Source of the DNA: Salegentibacter sp. R32
GTDB lineage: Bacteria; Bacteroidota; Bacteroidia; Flavobacteriales; Flavobacteriaceae
Reading direction: 5' to 3'
DNA: 40,208 nt
NCBI RefSeq assembly: GCF_008692195.1
Contig: NZ_RXOM01000028.1
Coordinates: 1 to 40,208, forward strand
Shown: positions 33,804 to 40,208 of the stretch, piece after piece
Layout of the letters: each line of letters begins with the position of its first letter
Numbering within the stretch: position 1 is the first letter of the stretch
Made by a program: the position numbers and the translations under genes
The notes under the pieces: generated by a model
What the model was told of the DNA's origin: nothing
What the model saw: only the letters and a program-made list of their open reading frames with translations
The model's database searches: none

Positions 33804-35681
33804 ATGTGTGAATTGAGGTACGCTGTTTACTTATGCTTTATTTTTTGTCTTCCCCTTTTTGCTCAAGAAAAGGACAGCTTATCTATAATTGGAGAACAAG
33901 ATTCCCTTCAGTTGAAGAAAAGTGAAGATTTCTACCAAAAAATTCAGGAAAGATCCAAGAGCAGTAAATTCACAAAAATGCTTCACGGGTTAATGTTTGA
34001 ACCAGTGAACCCTTCTGATGAAAAAAAAGCCAATAAAAAAATTGAAAATCAACTCAACCGTAATTTTTCTAAACACCAAGGGAAAATTATAAGAAATATA
34101 AGAATTACCACTTACGACCCTTTTGGCTATAGCGAAAAAGATACCACGGTAAAACCACAGCGGAAAATAGAGAATTTTGGAAATTCACTTCATGCCAAGA
34201 CCAAAGCTTTTACCGTAAAAGGATTAATCCTCCTTAAAGAAAATACCCCATTAGACTCCTTGTTAATATTAGAATCTGAACGCTTATTGAGGCGTAGAAA
34301 TTTTATTAGACGTACATTAATTAGACCGGAAGAAATATCAAAAGCTTCCGATTCTATAGATTTACATATTTACGTACTCGATAGCTGGAGCCTTGGTGTA
34401 GATGGAGATATTTCTACCAACGAAGGTGAACTCCGGCTTCGGGAATACAATTTTTTTGGATTGGGACACCAATATTCCACGGCCTATAAACAAGATTTTG
34501 AAAACAAAAAGAATGTTGGTTTCACCTTAGGTTATAAAGCTCAAAACTTATACAATACCTATATTAATGCTGAAGTTTTCAGGGATGTTGAAATTGACCA
34601 ATCTTACCGCAACCTAGCGCGTGTTAATCGCACCTTTTATTCGCCTTTTACCCGCTGGGCAGGAGAAATAAGCGTAGAAAAACGGCACTATTACGAAAAT
34701 TTTTATGATGAAAATTTAGACAGTATTATTAGAAAACCTTTAAAGACTCAGGGCTTTAATATTTGGGGTGGTTATGCTATTCCACTAAAGAAAAAAACAA
34801 AAAAGGGAGATTTACCCACCAACTTTGTAATAGCCGCCCGGTACGCCAATACAGAATACTTAGAAAAACCCAATGAAAAAGTAGATTCAGTGGCCTTTTT
34901 TTCCAATCAAAATATAAAACTCGGATCGGTGGGGATTCGACAAGTAAATTATGTTCGTGACCGGTATATCTTTAGAAACGGGGATATTGAAGATATTGGC
35001 GTGGGGCATAGTTATTTTATTCATTCCGGGGTACAATCCCAAAATGGGGAAAATAATTTTTACTTAGGTGCCGACCTTACCTTAACCAATTATTTTGCAG
35101 ATTTTGGCTACCTCGCTGCCAACCTTCAGTACGGAAGTTATTTTCGAGGTGGGGAAGCTAGACAGTCCCTTTTTAAAGCCCAAGGAACCTACTTTACCCC
35201 TATTTTTCATTTCGGGAACTGGTACCTGCGCCAATTTGTAAAAACCAATATGACCATCGGGATTAATCGAAAAGATATTATAAAAGACCGTTTAAGTTTA
35301 GGTGGCTATTACGGTATTGAAGGCTTTAACAGCGAACAGGTTTTTGGGACACGCAAATTTGTCTTTAATTTTCACACGCAATCCTATGTGCCTTTTAGTT
35401 GGATAGGCTTTCGGATGAGTCCGTTTATCAATTTTGATTTAGGGTTTATTGGGGAAGAACCCGAACCATTTTTTAAGAATGATTTGTACACCCGTTTTGG
35501 ATTCGGTTTTTTAATTAGTAACGATTATTTTGTTTTTGAAACCATCAAGCTTTCCTTTTCCCTCTTCCCTAATGTTCCCGGACAGGGACAAAACATCATG
35601 CGCTTTAACGGAAATTTTGATAACCTCTTCACCTTAGATGAATACGAATACCAAGAGCCCCATATTTTAGAGTATCGTTAG
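33804..35681 (+). CDS. Omp85/BamA-like outer-membrane protein
   Basis: A 625-residue outer-membrane protein. After a signal peptide (about 1-20, LCFIFCLPLFA) comes a periplasmic part with a POTRA-like segment (about 95-195; KIIRNIRITTYDPFG ... LLILESERLLRRRNFIRRTLI ... DSIDLHIYVLDSWSLG), then a long barrel of alternating strands starting at VDGDISTNEGELRLREYNFFG. The POTRA-then-barrel order points to the BamA/TamA superfamily. Cargo or partner is unknown. A decayed duplicate of residues about 514-566 lies 0.6 kb downstream, past the GNAT gene. Confidence 0.78.
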   Translation: MCELRYAVYLCFIFCLPLFAQEKDSLSIIGEQDSLQLKKSEDFYQKIQERSKSSKFTKMLHGLMFEPVNPSDEKKANKKIENQLNRNFSKHQGKIIRNIRITTYDPFGYSEKDTTVKPQRKIENFGNSLHAKTKAFTVKGLILLKENTPLDSLLILESERLLRRRNFIRRTLIRPEEISKASDSIDLHIYVLDSWSLGVDGDISTNEGELRLREYNFFGLGHQYSTAYKQDFENKKNVGFTLGYKAQNLYNTYINAEVFRDVEIDQSYRNLARVNRTFYSPFTRWAGEISVEKRHYYENFYDENLDSIIRKPLKTQGFNIWGGYAIPLKKKTKKGDLPTNFVIAARYANTEYLEKPNEKVDSVAFFSNQNIKLGSVGIRQVNYVRDRYIFRNGDIEDIGVGHSYFIHSGVQSQNGENNFYLGADLTLTNYFADFGYLAANLQYGSYFRGGEARQSLFKAQGTYFTPIFHFGNWYLRQFVKTNMTIGINRKDIIKDRLSLGGYYGIEGFNSEQVFGTRKFVFNFHTQSYVPFSWIGFRMSPFINFDLGFIGEEPEPFFKNDLYTRFGFGFLISNDYFVFETIKLSFSLFPNVPGQGQNIMRFNGNFDNLFTLDEYEYQEPHILEYR

Positions 35682-35780
35682 TTTTACAATACCATCATTC
35701 ATTCGCTTGTCATTACAACGATAAAAAGAATCTTAGATTATTTATATTAGGTTAATTAAATAAAAAAATTAAACTCCAAA

Positions 35781-36218
35781 ATGGAATTAAGAATATTAAA
35801 CTTAAGCGAGAACAAAGAAAATAAACTTTTCAAGTCCCCAGAATGTCAGCAGTTATTGGAAATATATGAAGGGTATTATTCTAAAATAGGATTCCATTTA
35901 CCTTGGGTTGCCTACGTTATTTTAAAGGAAAATCAAGTAGTTGGCTCTTGCAGTTTTACCGGAAAACCTAATCATGAAGAAGTTGAAATTGCCTACTGGA
36001 CGTTTAAAGAATTTGAAGGTCAAGGCATTGCTTCATTTGCCTGCAAAGAATTAATATCAATTGCCAAAAAAGAAGATCCAACGATAACGGTAACCGCCAA
36101 AACGGCCCCTGAAAATAATGCTTCAACAAGAATATTACAAAAGAATGGATTTAATTATACAAAAGTGGTTCAAGACGAAGAAATAGAAGGTGCTTGGTTG
36201 TGGACTTTACCTAAATAA
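35781..36218 (+). CDS. GNAT family N-acetyltransferase
   Basis: A 145-residue acyl-CoA transferase. The GNAT core is plain: WVAYVILKENQVVGSCSFTGKP, EVEIAYWTFKEFEGQGIASFACKELISIA (the QGIA loop binds CoA pyrophosphate), and the ASTRILQKNGFNY ending. The substrate is unknown. It lies between the complete Omp85-like gene and a decayed copy of part of that gene, so it was probably carried along in, or inserted during, the rearrangement that made the duplication. Confidence 0.85.
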   Translation: MELRILNLSENKENKLFKSPECQQLLEIYEGYYSKIGFHLPWVAYVILKENQVVGSCSFTGKPNHEEVEIAYWTFKEFEGQGIASFACKELISIAKKEDPTITVTAKTAPENNASTRILQKNGFNYTKVVQDEEIEGAWLWTLPK

Positions 36219-36240
36219 TAAAAAACTATTATATCAGCTT

Positions 36241-36396
36241 TTTAACACAAGGAAATTTGTTTTTAATTTTCACACGCAATCCCATCTCTTTTTATTAGAT
36301 AGACTCTCTAATAAATTCCATTATAAATTTTGACTTAGGTTTTATGGGTGCAAAAACCAATTGGTTTTTTGAGAATTATCGGTACCCCTATTTTGG
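36241..36396 (+). pseudogene. Decayed fragment of the Omp85-like gene
   Basis: This stretch aligns along its length to 35342-35500, inside the barrel region of the complete gene. Near the start the two share the run TTAATTTTCACACGCAATCC, and the translation begins TRKFVFNFHTQSH (against TRKFVFNFHTQSY) before frameshifts and stop codons set in. The similarity ends at 36396, two bases before the inverted-repeat element, which suggests that the element or a deletion cut it. It is a relic of a second, tandem copy. Confidence 0.8.
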
Positions 36397-36397
36397 G

Positions 36398-36551
36398 GTG
36401 CGGTGTTTATGTCTAGTCCTAATCTCGCTATACATAAAGTCATAGCTTCTCCGTAGCTTCTTCGAGATTTATACGTGTTTTCTAGGCTTTTAGGGACTTT
36501 ATTCGAAGAAGCCTCGAAAGAGCATCGAACCAGCTATAACGAAAACCGCAC
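36398..36551. repeat. Nested inverted-repeat element (~154 bp)
   Basis: Outer arms GTGCGGT (36398-36404) and ACCGCAC (36545-36551), the match continuing imperfectly inward. Inside them are perfect 10 bp arms GCTTCTTCGA (36456-36465) and TCGAAGAAGC (36503-36512). No coding frame is seen. The form fits a MITE-like element or a folded recombination site. Confidence 0.5.
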
Positions 36552-36630
36552 TAATAGCAGTGCATTAGCAATAAAAAACTACTTAAAGAAACCCTGTTAA
36601 TAACCAAAATGAGAAACTCTTTAGATTGCT

Positions 36631-36638
36631 TATATTTG
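36631..36638 (+). promoter_or_regulatory. -7 promoter element TATATTTG before the cassette gene
   Basis: An exact TAnnTTTG match 67 bp before the cassette-gene ATG. The resulting leader would contain the hairpin at 36654-36681. Confidence 0.4.
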
Positions 36639-36653
36639 GATAATCGATAAATT

Positions 36654-36681
36654 GTAAATAAATGCAATTGCGTTTATTTAC
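36654..36681 (+). repeat. Leader hairpin of the cassette gene
   Basis: GTAAATAAATGC - AATT - GCGTTTATTTAC, twelve pairs with one T-G wobble, ending 2 bp before the left terminal repeat. It could be a structured leader or part of an old attC-like site. Confidence 0.5.
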
Positions 36682-36683
36682 AT

Positions 36684-36702
36684 GTTGTGCATAATATTTT
36701 AC
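36684..36702 (+). repeat. Left arm of the inverted repeat framing the cassette gene
   Basis: GTTGTGCATAATATTTTAC. The opposite orientation of the same sequence (with A to G and two extra T) lies at the end of the gene. The first seven bases, GTTGTGC, resemble the attC core GTTRRRY with one mismatch. Confidence 0.6.
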
Positions 36703-36705
36703 AGA

Positions 36706-38102
36706 ATGAGTGATTACAAAACTGCTTTACTTTTAGATACACTTGACAGGGGAACAATTCAAACTGCTCTCCAAACAAATAATTATTATAGAATATTGAA
36801 ATATCCGAACTCATCAGTAAAAAACTGGGAATCAATATTTGATATTTTAGAAAGTGAAGAGGACAATGAGAATTTTATTATTCTTGGTAAATTAACAGAA
36901 CATACTCTATTCCGAATGTGTTTGCCAGAATATGAAAATGTTGTAGATCGAATAATTAAAAAGATTTCGGAAAAGAAACACTTGATATTTATTTACAAGG
37001 ATAATTTAATGGGAGAATTTTCATTTTTCAAAAATGTTGAAATAAAACAGTCCGTTTATGAAATAGACGATAGAAATGATTATTTTAATTATCCTGAAAA
37101 TGAAATCACAGCTTGGATTGATTTTCATAATGTCAAATGTTCGGAGGAAGAATATCTTCAAAAAGTCCAAAAATTAATACTTAGATTAAATCAGGAGTTA
37201 AAGACTTTACCGTATGAAAAACTAATTGATATTGAGATTTCAGGTCAAAATTTTATAGAAAATGTAGCAGATGGATTATTGTTTCGAATTTACATTCCTA
37301 ATGAAAGAATTTGGAGTAATGAGTTTGATAAATTCATTACTCTCTTTCGAGACTATGCCTCTACTATATCAAAAGAAGAATTGAAAATAACTCAAAATAG
37401 AACAGATGTCGGTGTAATTTGTTCTTTATACTCGGTAAATAAAGATATATCTGAGGAAGAAATTAGTAGTTTATATAAGGAATTTTCTAGTTTTATGGAC
37501 CTATGCTCTAACAATCCATCAGAAGCAGAAAAAATCATTGAACAGACAGATTTAAGAGAGCCAGAAAAAAGAAACATTTTAAGGAAATATATTCGTGAAT
37601 CAAAAAGACTACTTTTAGATATCTCTCAAGAAAGAGAATCTAAATTGCTTACTATAAAAATAGTCTTCAAAATGAATTACAAGAATCGGTTCTTTCAAAA
37701 GAAATTTTAGATTATGTTGATCAATCAATTCCTGCTTCTAATTTCTCGGATAAAATTGCATTTGGAACTCAAAATGTACAGAATCAGACAATCAATATCA
37801 ATCCACAAATAATAAATCAAGTAGAAGGTGTTGTATGTAATGAATTAAATGGTAATATTCATTTTAACACCCAAGAAAAAGAACTCTCTAAATTGATTGA
37901 AAAATTTGGTGAGAATATCTCAGAGACTAGTGAATTACAATCATCCTTATACGAATTGATTGATAAGGCCACTCCAAAGGAAAAGAAAAGAAGTTCTTGG
38001 CAGAAATTATATGGATTTTTAAGCAAAATTGCTCCTAAAGTTGGTGAAACAGGATTAAATATTCTTCTTCATTTTATCGAACAAAAAATGAAAGGAGAGT
38101 AA
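36706..38102 (+). pseudogene. Unrecognised cassette gene with a -1 frameshift
   Basis: I do not recognise this gene. The first frame runs from the ATG at 36706 (MSDYKTALLLDTLDRG) to a stop at 37708-37710. From the A5 run at 37656-37660 the -1 frame stays open to a stop at 38100-38102, and a join there gives about 465 residues. The N-terminal ~130 residues alternate strands and helices; the middle is charged and helical. After about 365 comes a N/Q/I-rich stretch (QNVQNQTININPQIINQ), then a helical end with a hydrophobic last helix. That ending resembles linker-plus-tail designs in some bacterial conflict proteins (inference). It is either mutated, wrongly sequenced, or translated by frameshifting. 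Confidence 0.6.
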
Positions 38103-38117
38103 AAAATACTATGCACA
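38099..38117 (-). repeat. Right arm of the inverted repeat framing the cassette gene
   Basis: Read on the minus strand with the next exon base (39968) this is TTGTGCATAGTATTTTTTAC, which matches the left arm except for one base and two extra T. It contains the cassette gene's stop codon. The group II intron interrupts it at its outer end. Confidence 0.6.
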
Positions 38118-38163
38118 ATCGAGTGGATGGCTCCGCCAACAAATGACGGAGTGCACCCCTCAC

Positions 38164-38196
38164 ACCACCGTACGTACGGGTCTCGTATACGGCGGT
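38164..38196 (-). ncRNA. Group II intron domain V
   Basis: The catalytic hairpin of the intron: nine paired bases (ACCGCCGTA / TACGGTGGT), a CG bulge and an upper stem TACG / CGTA. It is intact, so the ribozyme core should be functional. Confidence 0.85.
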
Positions 38197-38209
38197 TCGA
38201 TAATGAAAC

Positions 38210-39472
38210 TCATCGATTGTAGTATTCGATTAGACTAACATAACCTTTCATTTTTAAGCGTTCTACGGTAATGGTGGTACGCAAAATAGGACTCTGGGCA
38301 ACTGCCCAACCGCCCATTCTGGTACGGCTCCAAGCATAGGCGTGATCATAGTCAATCCCCAAGCGAATCAGGTTTTTCCGTTTTCGTTCGGGCTTTTTCC
38401 AGTGGTGCCAGATGCAATACCGTAAACGATTCCGCAGCCATTCTTCCAGCTTTTTAAGCTTTCCCTGAATGGATGCAGGTTTGAAATAATTTACCCAGCC
38501 TCGGATCAACAAGTTAATTCGTTGGATTCGTTCTTCAAAACTCGCGGGTATCGTCTTTTTGGTCAGGTGTTTAAGCTTTGCTTTAAACTCCTTCCACTTT
38601 GACGATCCAGCCACCAGTTGATACTTACCTTTTTCCCCTTTCTTATAGGTTGGCACAAAACCAAAACCTAATACCTGAAAGGCAGAAGGCCTACGTATAC
38701 CACTCTTCTCCCTATTTATTGGAAGCTGGAGTTTGTCTCGCAAAAACTTGTAAATACTGTTACCTACACGTTTTGCGGATTTCTTACTCTTGACGTAAAT
38801 ACTGAAATCATCGGCATATCTTACATAACGATGTCCACGTTTTTCCAGTTCTTTATCCAACTCATTGAGCTGGATATTGGAAAGCAGTGGACTTAAAGGA
38901 GAACCTTGCGGAACTCCTTTTCTGCGTTTATGCAGTTTGCCGTCAATCAGTATTGGCGCTCTAAGAAATGAACGCAACAGCTTCATCGTTGGCTTGCACT
39001 TTACCTTTTTATAAATCAACTCCAAAAGGACATAGTGTTCCACTTCATCAAAGAAGCTCTTTAAGTCGATATCCACTATGTACTGATAACCGGAGTTGAT
39101 ATTGTCAAGGCTTTGTGCAATAGCCCCGTGGGCGTTGCGCTTTGGTCTGAACCCATAACTATGCTTCTGAAAGCTTGGCTCAAATACAGGTTGCAGTGCT
39201 TGTTGCAATGCTTGTTGAATTACCCTGTCCACAACGGTGGGAATACCGAGTAATCGCTTCTTCCCATTGCTTTTTGGTATTTCAACTCCCAATATTGGAG
39301 ACACCTGATAAGATTCCCTTTCTATCTGCTCGGTGTATTGCTTGCCGTGAGTTTTCAGAATGGACTTTAGTTCTGTTACTTGAACTTCATCTACTCCTGC
39401 TGCTCCTTTATTGCGGTACACCTGTCGATAGGCGGCGTTTAGGTTCTTTTTACTTGTTAATTGTTTAATCAT
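38210..39472 (-). CDS. ltrA: Group II intron reverse transcriptase/maturase
   Basis: The intron-encoded protein, which splices the intron RNA and copies it into new DNA sites. The 420 residues contain the RT fingers and palm, with KSNGKKRLLGIPTVVDRVIQQAL (about 70-92), HSYGFRPKRNAH, the catalytic YADDF (near 219-223), then the maturase X domain (ERIQRINLLIRGWVNYFKPASI). The C-terminus ends in the DNA-binding region without an HNH endonuclease, as in class C. It is complete and lies in domain IV, so the element is probably active. Confidence 0.95.
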   Translation of the reverse strand: MIKQLTSKKNLNAAYRQVYRNKGAAGVDEVQVTELKSILKTHGKQYTEQIERESYQVSPILGVEIPKSNGKKRLLGIPTVVDRVIQQALQQALQPVFEPSFQKHSYGFRPKRNAHGAIAQSLDNINSGYQYIVDIDLKSFFDEVEHYVLLELIYKKVKCKPTMKLLRSFLRAPILIDGKLHKRRKGVPQGSPLSPLLSNIQLNELDKELEKRGHRYVRYADDFSIYVKSKKSAKRVGNSIYKFLRDKLQLPINREKSGIRRPSAFQVLGFGFVPTYKKGEKGKYQLVAGSSKWKEFKAKLKHLTKKTIPASFEERIQRINLLIRGWVNYFKPASIQGKLKKLEEWLRNRLRYCIWHHWKKPERKRKNLIRLGIDYDHAYAWSRTRMGGWAVAQSPILRTTITVERLKMKGYVSLIEYYNR

Positions 39473-39967
39473 AAATAATTACAATCGATTCGCTGTCCCG
39501 CTTAATCAAAGGCTACTATCTTACTGGAACACTATCCCTAGCGTAAGATTGCTCCCTCGTTTATTGAGGACCATTATCGTTCAGTCCTTCACCAACCTAT
39601 CAGGAGGCTGGCTACTATGACGTCGGCTGATTTCTCCACCTAGCCATCTCGTGGCTGTGGAGACCTCCCCAGGTAAGAACATCTTCTTTCCCTCGATTCC
39701 TGCCAGATCTACTGCTCCGGTTTTCACTTTAGAAGTGTTTAGGACATTACAATGATGTGCTTGCTTATCCAACCTCACAGCCTCATATCTGGTTCCTGTT
39801 CGTCACCACCAAGATTTGTAGTCCTGCTTCCTTCACTTCCCGTCTCACGACAGACAAGCTTGCAGCTTACTAATGGTTCAAGGCGTTACCCCTGCCCATA
39901 AGGGACTTGCACCCTCTAGATTAATATCATATCTTAGATATGATAAAGATGCCCATGCTGGGCACAC

Positions 39968-40003
39968 ACAACGGTTCATCGCCAATAAGCGGCAGCGTTA
40001 GAA
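39968..40003 (+). other. attC-like site interrupted by the intron
   Basis: With the intron removed, the plus strand reads GCACAAC, a short hairpin region, then GTTAGAA. The outer pieces resemble the attC core pairs RYYYAAC and GTTRRRY, each with one mismatch. Between them AACG (39970-39973) can pair with CGTT (39996-39999) and CGC (39980-39982) with GCG (39989-39991). At about 40 bases it is shorter than a typical attC, so the call is tentative. Confidence 0.45.
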
Positions 40004-40090
40004 AGAAAATAATTAACTTCACCAACGAACCAATTCTAAGCCGACAAATCCGCGTACCCTACTCCGCCAACTGGCGATAACCGAGACCGT
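40004..40090. other. Spacer between the attC-like site and the insertion sequence
   Basis: No gene is visible here. The stretch GCCAACTGGCG near 40065-40080 has some self-complementarity and could be part of another recombination site. Confidence 0.35.
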
Positions 40091-40208
40091 CAGACTGTCT
40101 CAAAACCATGCCATCTTTACCGATCATTTTTCAGGATATGATCTTTGGTATGTTTATCTTTAAGGTATGGAATATCAACAAGGACAAGACCGGGAACAGC
40201 TCAGCCTT
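40091..40208 (+). mobile_element. Left end of an IS1182-like insertion sequence (cut by the window)
   Basis: The sequence CAGACTGTCTCAAAA at 40091 looks like the terminal repeat of Bacteroidetes IS1182-family elements, and lies in a small palindrome (GAGAC 40083-40087, GTCTC 40097-40101). A transposase start follows at 40167. The rest is outside the window. Confidence 0.55.
40167..40208 (+). CDS. IS1182-like transposase, N-terminal fragment
   Basis: Only 14 codons are visible (MEYQQGQDREQLSL), and the gene continues past the window edge. The GQDREQLSL pattern is the usual opening of IS1182-family transposases, which read as xGxDRxQLxLF. The identification rests on this short motif and the nearby terminal-repeat-like sequence. 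Confidence 0.55.
   Translation, partial: MEYQQGQDREQLSL

Larger units (their letters stand above)
38118..39967 (-). mobile_element. Class IIC group II intron, complete
   Basis: The intron runs on the minus strand, about 1850 bp. Its 5' end at 39967 reads GTGTGCCCAGCATGGGC, very like the Oceanobacillus iheyensis IIC intron as I remember it. Domain V lies at 38164-38196: arms ACCGCCGTA / TACGGTGGT with the two-base bulge, only 14 nt after the reverse transcriptase stop codon. The 3' end at 38118 reads CTCGAT. The exons join as CCGTTGT|TGTGCATAG, that is TTGT|T, the junction reported for IIC introns in attC sites. A 9 bp hairpin at 39925-39945 is an expanded stem of domain I. Confidence 0.85.

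Noticed and set aside
39581-39778. 65-codon minus-strand frame upstream of the reverse transcriptase
   Set aside because: Lies within the structured RNA domains of the group II intron, where the sequence is conserved for folding.
39925-39945. Perfect 9 bp palindrome as an operator or terminator
   Set aside because: It falls within the 5' part of the intron and is best explained as a stem of domain I.
1-40208. CRISPR arrays, tRNA or rRNA genes
   Set aside because: No regularly spaced repeats, cloverleaf-like sequences or rRNA landmarks were seen by eye in the gaps between genes.

Overview
The window looks like chromosome from a member of the Flavobacteriaceae (Bacteroidetes). The DNA is AT-rich and Shine-Dalgarno sites are scarce. 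The -7 promoter motif TAnnTTTG recurs upstream of genes. The gene content fits: a long SecA without the zinc-binding tail, DUF2795, DUF4199, DUF4920, DUF6268 and DUF2911 proteins, stand-alone MnmD, and a DnaJ that keeps only one of its two zinc sites. No tRNA, rRNA or CRISPR array was found.

Regions 1-36,220 are mostly ordinary core genome. From left to right: an ABC ATPase with a small membrane protein; a PduO-type cobalamin adenosyltransferase; a DUF2795 protein and secA; a DUF4199 membrane protein and an M23 peptidase; an ECF sigma / membrane anti-sigma / secreted DUF4097-like operon on the minus strand; DUF2911, ohr and meaB. Next is a probable lipid A or envelope glycan remodelling block (12.6-17.4 kb). 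It holds a UDP-glucuronate-4-epimerase-like enzyme, a GT2 polyprenyl-phosphate sugar transferase, a duplicated LAB_N membrane protein, an ArnT-like GT39 transferase and a PAP2 phosphatase. A MATE exporter, a HELGH metallopeptidase, a GH3-type adenylating enzyme and a GNAT-like protein follow. A four-gene minus-strand cluster then has an NtrC-type regulator without a DNA-binding domain between two outer-membrane barrel genes. The rest is a NatAB-type ABC exporter, grpE-dnaJ, a YceI lipoprotein, a TIGR01777 oxidoreductase, a DUF4920 / cytochrome-like / mnmD operon, ilvE, an Omp85-like outer-membrane protein and a GNAT acetyltransferase.

The right end (36.2-40.2 kb) is accessory DNA. It starts with a decayed copy of part of the Omp85-like gene, cut off where a ~154 bp nested inverted-repeat element begins. 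Then comes an unrecognised gene, 465 codons long if a one-base frameshift in an A5 run is repaired, closely framed by an 18-20 bp inverted repeat (TTGTGCATA...). Its downstream repeat leads into an attC-like hairpin. That site is interrupted by a full-length class IIC group II intron on the opposite strand at TTGT|T, the junction known for IIC-attC introns. The window ends inside the first codons of an IS1182-like transposase. I read this as a small integron-like or cassette-like unit carrying an undescribed gene, and it is the best candidate for something new here.
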